Origin: Verpa conica
Lineage: Eukaryota; Ascomycota; Pezizomycetes; Pezizales; Morchellaceae
Reading direction: 5' to 3'
Assembly: GCA_033030425.1 (NCBI GenBank)
Contig: JAUFSD010000003.1
Span: 2,914,001 to 2,978,000 of the forward strand
DNA length: 64,000 nucleotides
The position numbers were made by a program, and so were the translations under genes. The notes beneath the pieces are model-generated. The model did no database searches. It had not been told where the DNA came from and saw only the letters and a program-made list of their open reading frames with translations. Positions 10,564 through 21,763 of this stretch are shown here, piece by piece; within the stretch, counting starts at the first letter, position 1, and every line of letters begins with the position of its first letter.

Positions 10564-13500
10564 CTGGCAAAGAATCTGGACCCGCAAAACCTACTTTCTC
10601 TAGGCCTGCCTATCAGCTCACTCCAGAGCAGGTTGCCCAGGAACTCGAAACAAATGTCGAAACAGGCTTGTCTCCAGCTCAGGCCGAGCAAGCACTCAGC
10701 AAATACGGCTCAAATGAATTAGATGGTGGCGAAGGAATCCCCATATGGAAGGTTTTCGTCAAGCAAGTCAGCAATGCCATGTATGTTTCTATCCTCAAGG
10801 GTTTATAAGTTATCTGTATACTAATATTTACTAGGATCCTGTAAGTTTCTGGCTCCTGTAGGACATCTGACATTGATATATGCCATACTAACTGGTACTA
10901 GGGTACTTATTCTTGCAATGGCTCTATCTTATGGTGTTCAGGATTGGATTGAGGGTGGTGTTATTACTGCCGTTATTGCTCTCAACGTCACGATTGGCTT
11001 CTTCCAGGAGTACAGAGCGTAAGTAGCACTACTGTAAAAAACAACCTCCAGTGACATATAGCTGATATCAAATAGCGAGAAAACAATGGACTCACTTCGA
11101 AGCCTCTCAAGCCCTACAGCTGCTGTCCTGAGAGATGGAAACGTCGAACATGTCCCAAGCAAGACTGTGGTACCAGGTGATATTGTTGAATTGAAAACGG
11201 GAGATGTTGTTCCTGCAGACCTTAGGCTTTTTGATGTTATGAACTTCGAAACGGACGAGGCCTTGCTCACTGGCGAGTCCCTTCCTGTCATGAAGGACCC
11301 CACACTTGACCTAAATGAGGAGATTGGCGTTGGTGACCGGATTAACATGGCGTTCTCTTCATCGACAGTTACAAAAGGACGTGCTCGTGGTATTGTCACT
11401 GGTACGGGTATGGCTACTGAGATTGGGGCGATTGCGGAGTCTCTTTCTGGTAAAGACAAGAAACCAAGTCGATCAATGTCCCGCAAAAAATATGGTACTC
11501 TTCAGCCCGTCAAGGGTGCCGCTCTTATTAGCTGGGATGCCGTCGGTAAACTGCTTGGACTCACTGTTGGAACACCTCTACAGAGGAAGTTGTCTAAGTT
11601 GGCATATGTCCTACTTTTCTGCGCTATCTTGCTTGCTATCATTGTATTTGGCGTCAACAAGTTTAATGTTACTCATGAAGTTACTATCTATGCTATCTCA
11701 CTTGGTATGTCCTTTAGGTTCTTTCATCTGATTTTATTTGTGGTCTACTTCACGTACTAACTACATCTAGGTATTGCTATCATACCCGAATCTTTGATTG
11801 CTGTCTTGACCATCACCATGGCTGTCGGTATGAAAAGGATGGTCAAGCGCAAGGTTATTGTTCGAAAGCTCGACGCCCTAGAAGCTCTTGGTGGTGTTAC
11901 CAACATTTGCTCAGACAAGACTGGTACATTGACCCAGGGTAAAATGGTCACTCGTAAGGCCTGGATTCCAGGTGTTGGAATCTACAGTGTCGACCGCACT
12001 GGCGAAGCTACTGATCCGACATCTGGCACTATTCGCCTTGGACCTGCACCAGCTGCGATATCTGCAGAGGATACTGAAAAAGAATACCAGCGCAAACAGG
12101 AAGAACGTGATCAAGCTCGTTCTGCACTCGCTTTGAAATTCGCCGATGAACCCAGGCCGCGAAAGAAGCCGGACGTGACGCCAGATAATGAAGTACCAGA
12201 AGGTGACCAAGAAGGCATCCCTGAAGTAGTGGCTGAACTAGAAGCTTTTTTGCAATCATCTGCACTTTGTAACTTGGCGACTTTGCGATTTGATCAACAA
12301 AAGAAAATGTGGCAAGCTACAGGTGACCCAACAGAGGTAAAGCCACGAGTCCCAGTTCTTTTATTGCTTACGCTAATTTTTATAGATTGCTCTCCAAGTT
12401 TTTGCTCATCGTTTCGATTACGGAAAGAAAAAACTTACCTCGGATGGGTGGAAACAACTAGGCGAATATCCTTTCGACAGTGACGTAAAAAGAATGTCTG
12501 TCATTTTTCAAGAGCCTAGGGATGGGAAGTATCTTATCTTTGCCAAAGGCGCCGTTGAAAGGATTCTTGATCTCTGTACCAACATTGGGTTTGGAGAACA
12601 TACTCAACCTATGACCGAAGAGCTCAAGGAAGAAGTCACTCGACAGATGTCACTCCTCGCTGATCAAGGGTTACGAGTTCTTGCAATCGCTCGCCGTACT
12701 GTTGAAAGTCCGCCTGACGATTGGTCCGAATTCCCTCGGGATCAGGTTGAACAAGACCTTACGCTCATGGGTCTTGCTGGACTTTATGATCCACCACGCC
12801 TCGAGACCAAAGATGCTGTCAGGGAGTGCACTCAAGCTGGTATTCAGGTTCATATGTTGACCGGGGACCACCCTGGGACTGCTCGTGCCATCGCCCGTGA
12901 AGTCGGAATTATCCCTAGAGATTTCGGCTCCCTTACCCCTGAGGTTGCGAATAGTATGGTTAAAACTGCCGCTGAATTCGATGCCCTCACTGATGAGGAG
13001 ATTGACAATCTTCCAACGCTACCATTCGTCATTGCTCGGTGTGCCCCAAATACCAAGGTCCGAATGATCGACGCCCTCCATCGAAGGAATAGATACGCAG
13101 CAATGACAGGAGATGGAGTTAATGATTCTCCTAGTCTAAAAAGGGCCGATGTTGGAATTGCCATGGGTCTTGGAGGATCTGATGTTGCTAAATCAGCATC
13201 TGACATTGTTCTTACGGATGACAATTTTGCGAGTATCGTTAATGCCGTTGAAGAGGGAAGAAGAATGTTCGACAATATTCAGAAGTTTATTCTTCACCTT
13301 TTAGTCTCAAATGTCGGAGAGGTGATTCTTTTGATCATCGGCCTTGCTTTCCAGGATCGAAACAAGTTATCAGTCTTTCCACTTGCTCCTCTCGAGATTC
13401 TTTGGATTAATATGCTTACGAGTTCATTCCCGGCGTTTGGGCTGGGCCTGGAGGCCGCTACTTCTGATATTATGAGACGGCCACCACACGATTCGAAGAA

Positions 13501-14241
13501 GGGGGTTTTCACAACCCAGATTCTCGTTGACATGATCGTATACGGCACGATAATGGGCTCTTTGTGTCTTTGTACCTTCGTAATTATTGTTTTCGGTGTC
13601 GGTGACGGGAATCTCGGAGTAAACTGCAACGCTACCTACTCGGATGATTGCGATCTGGTTTTTAGGGCTAGAGGCGCTGTATTCGCAGAATTGACCTGGT
13701 TGATTTTGATTTCCGCGTGGGAATTCAAGAGTATCCGCCGGAGCATGTTTAGGCTCGATCCTTACCAGACTGAACACAAGTTCCCGTTCTTCAAAGATGT
13801 AAGTATAAGAAATACACTGTTTTCATGGGAGCCATACTAATCAGGACAAAGATTTACGAAAACAAATTCCTATTTTATTCAGTCTTCATTGGTGCCCTCT
13901 CGGTTTTCCCAGTGGTCTATATTCCGACCCTGAACACCCAGGTTTTCAAGCACAAGGGAATCACATGGGAATGGGCACTATCTATCGGCGCTGTTCCTGT
14001 CTTTATTCTCGGAATCGAGCTCTGGAAATTTACCAAACGCTACACTGGTTGGTTTAACCGCGGAGAGTCTGACAGAGTGAAGAAGGATGCTTCACTCAGT
14101 TTACGCCAGGGGTTCTTCACGATGGCGAAGACTATTACGCAACCAAATTCATTAAGGTCGAGAAGGAATTCTGTGATTGGTGTCGGTTCGAGAACTACGA
14201 CGATTGAGAAGAGGCCGGCGGCTGGTGATGAGTTAGTTTAG
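10560..14241 (+). CDS. ENA: ENA-type (P-type IID) Na+/K+ exporting ATPase
   Basis: This plasma-membrane P-type ATPase pumps Na+ or K+ out of the cell and supports salt and alkaline-pH tolerance. Seven exons, 10560-10780, 10835-10840, 10902-11018, 11076-11704, 11771-12336, 12386-13798 and 13852-14241, sum to 1,113 aa, near the family size of about 1,090. Motifs include the N-terminal cation-ATPase domain '[18 protein letters not shown]', the actuator motif 'LLTGESLP', the phosphorylation site '[14 protein letters not shown]', the hinge '[18 protein letters not shown]', and C-terminal transmembrane helices including '[19 protein letters not shown]'. The second exon has only 6 nt and restores the conserved 'NAMILVLILAMA' helix. 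A longer in-frame start at 10434 exists, but its 42 extra residues do not look like the family. The specific ion cannot be read from sequence. Confidence 0.93.
10835..10840 (+). other. 6-nt microexon of the ENA ATPase
   Basis: GATCCT lies between a TTTACTAG acceptor and a GTAAGT donor; flanking introns are 54 nt (10781-10834) and 61 nt (10841-10901). Joining AATGCCAT + GATCCT + GGTACTT gives N-A-M-I-L-V-L, the conserved spacing of the first transmembrane helix. Skipping it stays in frame but deletes two residues (NAMVL). Confidence 0.82.
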
Positions 14242-15968
14242 TTTCTACAAAGGGCTTGTCTGTTTTTTTTATTTGTTTAAGCGATGGAAGGGTTTTATAT
14301 TTGCCATTTGCTACTTTCTTTTTCTTTTTGTTTTTCTTTTCTTACTGTGACATTCTGTTTACGAATAATGATTTCTTTTGTCTTTTACTACCGAAAATGG
14401 GAAATGGGAGGGAAAGGGATTGCTTGTGGTTGCGTTATTTGTAATATAAATTTCACGGGGGAACTTGCGAGGCGAATAAAAACCACTAGCGGAATGGTTT
14501 TTAGCGGCTCCAGGTGTTATGGTGCATGTATCATCAGGCAGCAAATAAATTCCAATGAGAAAACTCGGAATGAAACATTCGTTGATACACATCTCTTGTA
14601 ATCGTTATTGGTCTCAAGAGCAGAAGTTATTAACTGTAGGCCCTATTGCGCTTTGAGAAAGGGTTCTGCATAAGAATACGACTGGTCTTGAGTAGGATTA
14701 TGTGGCTCAAATAAATACATCCCCATCTCTTTTCAGGGTAGTTCAAGTCGAGTGATAATCTGTGAAAATAGTTCCTATCTACCAGTGCCAACAGACATAG
14801 TTATGCATAGTGTAAATGCTAAGATCAGCTTTACCCAAGAGTAACACTTCATAGATAAGGGAATCTAGGAGTATAACAGGTTTGTATTCTGGATGTACAT
14901 CCCAAATTCATATACTACGGCCCCCAAAGTTAGCCCCCCACGCGGCGGGAAATTCCGGGGGTTGAGGTAGTGTGATTTGGAAGTACGGTATACAGCCCAT
15001 GGAGGGAATTACCGAGACAAAGAAAGATAAGAAATTTAGCATCACGTGTTCTTGCCTTACTTACTGCTTAAGATATATCTTTCTTATAGTTATCGAATAT
15101 AGTAAGGTTACGCTATAGGCTGTGTGATGTTGCCTCGACGGGTTTTCTGCTTTATACTCGGTACAATTACCCTCCCTTCACTATTCTTGCTTTAGTATGC
15201 TATTTCCGGGTACTTCACCCTATCGGCTCTGGGCATACATGAACAAAAACCGTAGTCAAACAAATATCAACTTTCTAGATAGGGGGGCAATCGAGGTATC
15301 TATCTTTTAGTGGTAGTCAGATCAGCTGTAATGTGCCTTGGACACAGGTTAGCACGGGAACTACATGTATTCTACCCCACTTAGTCTTTCTTGGCTCTTT
15401 TTCGAATATTAAGTATAATATAAACTGAGATAGCTAAAGTAGATCGAAATCCAGAGCATCACTACTCGAGTAGCTAGACCCTAGGATAGCCATTGGAAAG
15501 CGCTCGGGATGATGTTGGTTTCGCTTATGCACGTGAAAACCAATCACCGGGTCTGATTCGCAGCATCTGTGAGGGGGTTCCAAGGTCCCGACACAGACTA
15601 CAGCTCTCTTGTCACGGGGTTATAGTCTTGACTGGTCTGTACGTAAATATTTAGTACCCGACATGAGCTTAGTGATTCACATATGTGGATCATTATCTAT
15701 CACTCGATATAGATGGCATAAATGTTTTCTTTTTGTTAGCCGCTGTACTTCTATTTACCCGACCTTTACCAAAAACTTATACAGTTGATCTTTTTTGGGG
15801 CACTGGGTTGCTGCTGGGTTGGTACCTTAAAGTCTTGGATGTATTTCTTAAAATGATTGCTACATAAATCTCGGCAGCTCCCGATACAAATTCGACTCCC
15901 CCACTCCAATGATCCCTTTAACAGTCTAAATCTCAATAATTGGCTGCCACGGCGCACCACTACCAACT
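14242..15968. other. 1.7-kb convergent intergenic region
   Basis: This spacer lies between the stop codons of the ENA ATPase (+) and the aldolase (-). T-rich sequence at 14260-14345 and the word AATAAA at 14475-14480 and 14544-14549 could serve ATPase 3'-end formation. Otherwise I see AT-rich non-coding DNA with a few short unsupported ORFs and a C-run near 14921-14940. Confidence 0.45.
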
Positions 15969-17278
15969 CTAAGCTCCGTACGGGCCAGTAGATCCTTCAA
16001 CGCTACCTTCAGCCTCGCCTTTGGCCTTCCGGAGTGACTCTGACATGAAAGTGCCTAAGGCACCTATGTCTGAGGACACTGACAGCATGTGAAACCCTTT
16101 TTGCGAAAAAGTGTGGGCTATGACATAGCGCTCACGGCCAATTTCCCCAGCGTGGGGGAAATAGGCAAGTTAGGTCAGTTAAAGCCACCAAAAAAATGAC
16201 GTAAGGTACTGGGCTAATTATGCATAAACGTAATAAAAAACTGAAGGGATTGGACAAACCTTGGTCGCCATCAGTGCAGTAGATACCGGACCTCTTTCCG
16301 GCCGCAGTCGCTGCACTCCGGACCTTTTCAATTGCGGCATGTAGGTTCGGATGAAACGTGTCGGAGGTTATTGGGTGCCCTATTTCTCCGAAATTAGTTA
16401 ACTGTTCTATAGGTTTCAGATAGCGCTGGTCTTCCAAATCAAGACGCACCGATGGAGTTTCCAAGGTCAAATGGTCCAACGTAAAGGACATCGATACCGT
16501 CAACTGCTGCTATCTCATCCACCTGCCCTTGTCAAAATACATATATACGATCTGTATTACAGCTACAGAAGGCTGGAATTATGGGAGTGGGGGTGAAAAC
16601 ACACATTTTCCAGGGCTTCCTTAGTCTCAATTTGGACAATCGTGACAAGGCTGTCGTTTGCCTGCTCAAGATACTCGACTGTGGAAGAAATTCCAAAAGC
16701 CCCCACTGGACTATACGGGGAATTAGGCTATGACTGCGAGATCAAGAAATTGAGTAGCTGAACATGGAGAACTTACAAGGGGCTTCCAAAGCCTCTTATT
16801 CCCCTAGGAGGAAACTTAGAGTATTTCACTGCAGTTCTTGCATCATCCGCAGTAGAAATAAGAGGAACCATAACACCGTGCGCACCGGCGTCCAAAGCAC
16901 CTTTACATCCAAACCAACACCCAAGATGTCAGTTGATTAAACAAGCTAGTCAAATATTCCTAGTATTTATGTAGCTCACGTTTGAACATCCACCCTTCGC
17001 AGGCAGGAATACGAACTACTGGGCTAACATTGCATCCAGCGATTGCTTGAACGGCTTCATGCATATTGGCATCATCAAGATTACCATGCTCCGTATCGAC
17101 GAGGACCCAGTCGACGCCTGAGCGAGCAATTGAACGGGCGAGGTGACTGTACATAGGATAAGTAACTATAACTATGGCTTAGGATGGGGACTTACGTTCC
17201 GGGGAGCATCTGCCATGCTCCGAAAGAGACGCCTTTGCCGGTTCGCAGAGTCGTGCGCAGGCGGTTAGCGGACTGCAT
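15969..17278 (-). CDS. HpcH/HpaI-family aldolase
   Basis: This family cleaves 2-keto-3-deoxy or 2,4-dihydroxy dioic acids by a metal-dependent (class II) aldol reaction, typically yielding pyruvate and an aldehyde. The substrate here is unknown. Seven exons, 17278-17196, 17146-16980, 16900-16777, 16710-16605, 16522-16450, 16379-16260 and 16117-15969, sum to 273 aa, the normal size. Motifs in order are 'GVSFGAWQMLPGT', 'GVDWVLVDTEHGNLDD', 'SPVVRIP', 'ALDAGAHGVMVPL', the metal-binding 'TIVQIETKEA', 'VDGIDVLYVGPFDLGNSIG' and the C-terminal 'GFHMLSVSSDIGAL'. A naive reading suggests a frameshift at the sixth junction, but using the CATAG acceptor at about 16118 gives DQ-A-HTFSQKG in phase. The 142-nt last intron is longer than its neighbours. 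The gene looks intact. Confidence 0.87.
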
Positions 17279-20086
17279 TTTGATAAATATTCGGTTTATG
17301 AGGTTAGTTGCGTTTGGTTACTGTGTGCTAATTGTCAAGTTGATGTCTAAAGCTAGATTTTTAGTGTGGGTAAGAAAGAATCTGGTTGAACTGTGGGTAT
17401 TTATATCAATTGCCGGAGGGGTCAGACGGGAGATATAAAAAAATTTCGGGGAAGCTTACATCTAGGAACGTCCACATAGCTTAACGCTCCTTGTCTATCT
17501 TCCCGAACTTGGCGGATATTACCAACGCATAGGGCTTTGGATCTTTCGCTTCGGCGGAACCGGACTCTACCGTGGCATAAAGATACACATGGCGGAACCT
17601 CAGTAATGGGTCTACCAAAAACAAACAATAAAAAAACAATTCTCAAGCTTCATCATAGCTGGTCACTCAATTTCCTAAGTCGCTGACGTCACAGTATAGA
17701 AATTGATCCTCTAATAAATTACAAGTAAACTTCACTTGCTAATCTCCACATTCTCTAAAGTCCCTGGGCCCTATCACGTAGAATATGTGTCGCACATCCT
17801 CACTTCTAACTTAGACAGGCTCAACAGCGACACCATTGACTTGATTCGTTCTTATTTCGGCCACACAGTACTCTAGCTGGGCGTGAATGGGTATAGTCCG
17901 ACGACGCCATATACTACTAAGGATTAGCCACTAGTGTGTAATAGTGCTACATTATTCTGCCACGAGGTAATTGACGCAAGCAAAGAGTGAGACAGTTCAT
18001 AAGAAATGTTTTTTGGGTAATGAATCATGGTGGATCACTCAGCAACGTGTACCATGGCGAATGAATGAATAAGTACATGGAGCCCCAAGGGTGTACCATG
18101 GCGAATCAGCTATAGTAATTAGGCTAATACGTTGTTGCCACCCTAGAGTACATTATATTAACTGTAGGGTTAAGCTCGTAGATCCATGCGCCTCTACCCC
18201 ACACCCACACTATTGGAATATACTACCCGTAATCTTATGACGCTTTTTTTTAGAACTGGCTGTGATTGCACACCGTTCTACAATCACCATGATACTACGA
18301 GTATACATTCAACACGCAAATGTCCAACTTTCTAGTACTACTAATTAAGAACCCGAGTATGCCTCCTGCTGATAGAAGCTTTTAAACTAGCACATCTGGA
18401 AATTTGTTGGCTAAATTTACGCCCTCTCGAATAATTTATGGGTATAAGTTCATTCCTTATTAGGTAACTCTTTAGTGGAATTCAATTCTCCTTTTGATAT
18501 TTTGGGTCACAAGTAACTTGATCATGTGCTTCTCTTTGCTTCTTCTTGTGGCTTTTCGGGAAGAACCCTGCTTTGTGTATGATCGGCGAATTGCAGTATC
18601 TATCTTTCAGGTTACTTTTTGTACTTACTTTTTCTAAAGGATGTCTATCAGGCACAGGTGCATGGCGTGGTACCGTTAGCTTGGGCTGGGCTGTAGGCAG
18701 GCCCAAATCCAAACTGTGTACATAATCTTTGTTTCTAAAGTTGTACTTCCTAGTTACAAAATGTTGTTGGTTACTCGTATGAGTTTAGCCAATCGCCAAT
18801 AGGATCTGCCCTAATTTTATTTGATATATATCTACATGTCTCCGGAGATGTCGGAGATGCTCAGGTTTATTTTGTTAGGCTAGTATAACTCGTTCATACG
18901 ATAAATCATTATACCTCTTATTTCAGACATTCTGCTTAAGTAAGGGTGGTGCAACAGGGCTGCATATGGTACCCGTTTATACTGGATATCTACCCAAAGA
19001 TCTAGAAGATCAGACCCTGAAGTTACGTGCGCCCCTAGTTCATGCGTTGAAAATCAACAAAGCGTTCCAGACCGCGCTCGCCATGTTTCCCCTCACGACG
19101 TCAGGTCCTGCAGTAGGAGTTCAAATGCCTTAATTCTATTGAATCAAGCTTTAGTGGCGTAGTGGAAAGCTGGCACTTATTTTGTTTTTAATATTATTTT
19201 TTCCCTTTTACTCGGTAAATCTCCAGCCGTGCTATAATTGTCAAGGAATATTATACATATAGCTGCATAGCCATGATTTGTCCAAATATGACCACATGCC
19301 ACTCAAAGGTGCATATGCATAACCCTAGGTCTCAGAATCTCAAGGTATTCCTTAGCCAAAAAAGAGAAGGAAAAAAACCGCACATGCTGCCAGGCCCAGG
19401 AGCTCGCTCCGGCCCTTGCAGACCCAAAACTGTGGTATTATGCAGCACACAACACATACCCACACACGTGCACACGCGCGCACGTATAAAAATATTATTT
19501 TCGCAGAAGGCCGTGCCAATTAAATCACCCTCTGTATTTTTTACGGAATCGATTCCTACTACTGGTAGATTATTCCCACAGCTATAGTTATATTTAATAA
19601 GGCTGCTGTAAGTTTATCCCCGGCCCAATGACTCTGACCCTTTTTGCTATTATTGCAGCTAGTTATTAAAAAAAAGGGATCCGCGTAGATAGTAGGTAGG
19701 CCGATTGTATATTTGCGATGTCACATCTCTTGTGTGTTTTTTTTTCCCACAGGTACAAACGTATCGAGTTCAACCGTTTGGCCGTTGGATTGGGAGGGGG
19801 GGGGGGGGGTCCACAAAAAAAGTAGTGCAGAATTCCGCAAGTATTGGAAATTCTTTTTCTAAAATAGGTAACTATTCCGCCAGCGAATAAATCTTACAAG
19901 AACACCCCATTTTCTTTTTCAGAATCGCTAGCCCTTATCATCCCTGATCACCGGTTTTGTTTTCTATTGTTCCTATTGGGTCTCTCTAGTTTCTTATATC
20001 TTTATGAGGCATATTTACAGTATCTCGGTTGACGGCTATCCTTGTGGAGCCGGAGGTGACACTATTCGACGTAATCGAGTGATAAA

Positions 20087-20104
20087 TGATGACGCGCGTC
20101 ATCA
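20087..20104. repeat. 18-bp perfect palindrome
   Basis: TGATGACGCGCGTCATCA equals its own reverse complement. Its core ACGCGCGT recurs in another palindrome at 20657-20670. No gene lies within 1.6 kb on either side. Confidence 0.9.
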
Positions 20105-20301
20105 ATACCTCTAGGCCTATTAATGATGCCTGAAGTAAGAATAGCCCCATACTTCAATCACACTATCATAATGCAGTAAAAGATTTGCATTACAGCGTGC
20201 AAGACATTATTCTCGCAGGAACCATTGATCGTCATAAAATACTGGGTTAGACGCCCCTGGAGAAGATACTACCACTACAAGGTAGAGGAGAAAACATATA
20301 T

Positions 20302-20357
20302 CAAGGAGTTATGAACGAAGTAATAATAATTTTAACAGGAGTTTTAATAACTCCTTG
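20302..20357. repeat. 11-bp inverted repeat with 34-nt spacer
   Basis: CAAGGAGTTAT at 20302-20312 is the exact reverse complement of ATAACTCCTTG at 20347-20357. The spacer is AT-rich. This could be a small foldback remnant, but no target-site duplication or element body is evident. Confidence 0.75.
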
Positions 20358-20656
20358 GTACAAAGTGGGCCCATGATAGAAAAACTGACGAAACTTAGGC
20401 ATTGTGACATCCGCGGAGGTTCTTCTGCTTACATGGCCCCATAGTTTCCTAAAGCCTAGATATTTCACCCTCGCGTCATGAGCACTTATGGTTCTACCTT
20501 TTTCCCTTCCGCCCAGCAGATAATTTTACTGCTATTGGCTGTATAGTAAGCGAAGTGGCGAAGGGCTATCTATTGGTCTATAGATACATGTTACTTATCA
20601 ACCAAGTAGTAAACAGTACTATGTGTCAATCCCAGCACTAGTGAATACGACCTACA

Positions 20657-20670
20657 TTAACGCGCGTTAA
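20657..20670. repeat. 14-bp perfect palindrome
   Basis: TTAACGCGCGTTAA is self-complementary and shares the 8-nt core ACGCGCGT with the palindrome at 20087-20104, about 560 bp away. Confidence 0.88.
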
Positions 20671-21763
20671 ATACCAACTAAAGCAACTAAAGCCGTATGA
20701 ATTGAGGTTTAAAGTACTGGTAAAAGAAAAATATATTTGTACACCGACGTAGGTATCTTAGGTGGCGTTGTAGATGTACTAGGCCAGTTCAAATTAAAAG
20801 TCTTTGCGATAGTAGTCATTCCGGGTTTCTTTTGCCGTACCTAGTCTTACCATAAGCACCCAAATAAACCAGGATAGTAATATGTTTAGGAAAGTGTTGA
20901 CCTCTAGCCATACCTTGGTTCGAACAAGAAGTCCTTACAACAGGAGCTATTTGACATTTGAGGGTCTCTTTTTGCAGATTCCTTTTGCATAATCTCGACA
21001 TAAATACCCAACTAGATCAGGGCAATTGCAATAGCTGTAAAATATTACCATGTACCCGTGCGTGCCATGTCAGGCGGTTGGTTTAGTAAAACTTTTATAC
21101 TATATGATAGAGTACCGTAATACCTCAGCGATACCGAATGGGGCTGAGTGAGAGGCCGTAAATAGTACTGTACTATCACGGGCTAAAGAGATAGAACTTA
21201 CTGTTCAGGTTGAACCTGAAATTTATATACTGGTCGTAATTGAGCCAAAATGTGTGTACCAGTATATGGTGACGTATAGGTACATGGTGTCATATGGTCT
21301 ACTGGGGTTCCTCCCGGGATACGAGTTAAAAAGCAAGAGGGGTAGTATTTTGGGCTTCAATTATAACGGGTAATCCTTAGTCTCATTCAACTCTATGTGA
21401 TTAAACACTTAATATTAGGAATAAGCTCGAAAGAAATAAGATTCAAAAACTAGGCTGATATAGCTCTACTTTAAGAGTAAAACTGTATCCAAAATGAATG
21501 ATCCCTCTGAGATCTAGAATCCTTGTTTATTTCATTAGTAACTAACTCCTACCATCTAACCCCAAAACAAGAATTTTCCCAAGGCGCTATTTGTACAAAC
21601 TTTCTTCACCCCATTCCCCCAACTATCTCAAAGCTGGTCCACCGACAGTGGGTGCTACTGAGCTACCACCTGTTGCCAAACCTATGATCTCAAATACAAG
21701 AGATACATGACTGCATTATAATTAGCTTCTTTACCCACTGCAAAAACAACGACCGGATCAAAC

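Larger units (their letters stand above)
17279..21763. other. 4.5-kb gene-poor AT-rich region
   Basis: No ORF here exceeds about 105 codons and none shows a recognisable domain. I looked for spliced genes, tRNA arms and transposon termini and found none. Content includes a 16-nt direct repeat (18047-18062 and 18091-18106), a 14-G run (19796-19809), two palindromes sharing the core ACGCGCGT (20087-20104 and 20657-20670), an 11-bp inverted repeat (20302-20357) and a hyphenated palindrome (21204-21220). It could be an old, degraded repeat region. Confidence 0.5.

Noticed and set aside
15885..15900. ATTCGACTCC resembles a tRNA B-box
   Set aside because: No complementary T-stem and no A-box at the right distance.
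16118..16259. Apparent frameshift in the last part of the HpcH/HpaI aldolase
   Set aside because: Using the CATAG acceptor instead of the first AG after the branch site restores phase and the conserved sequence, so no mutation is needed.
16380..16449. Premature stop after DLGNSIGAS in the aldolase
   Set aside because: It lies in a 70-nt intron (GTGCGT donor, AAATAG acceptor); the spliced frame reads NSIGHPITSDTFHP.
19273..19587. 104-codon ORF in the gene-poor region
   Set aside because: Low-complexity composition, no splice or domain support and no promoter context; expected by chance in this much DNA.
20916..20932. GGTTCGAAC resembles a tRNA T-loop
   Set aside because: The stem does not pair after the loop and no other tRNA arms are present.
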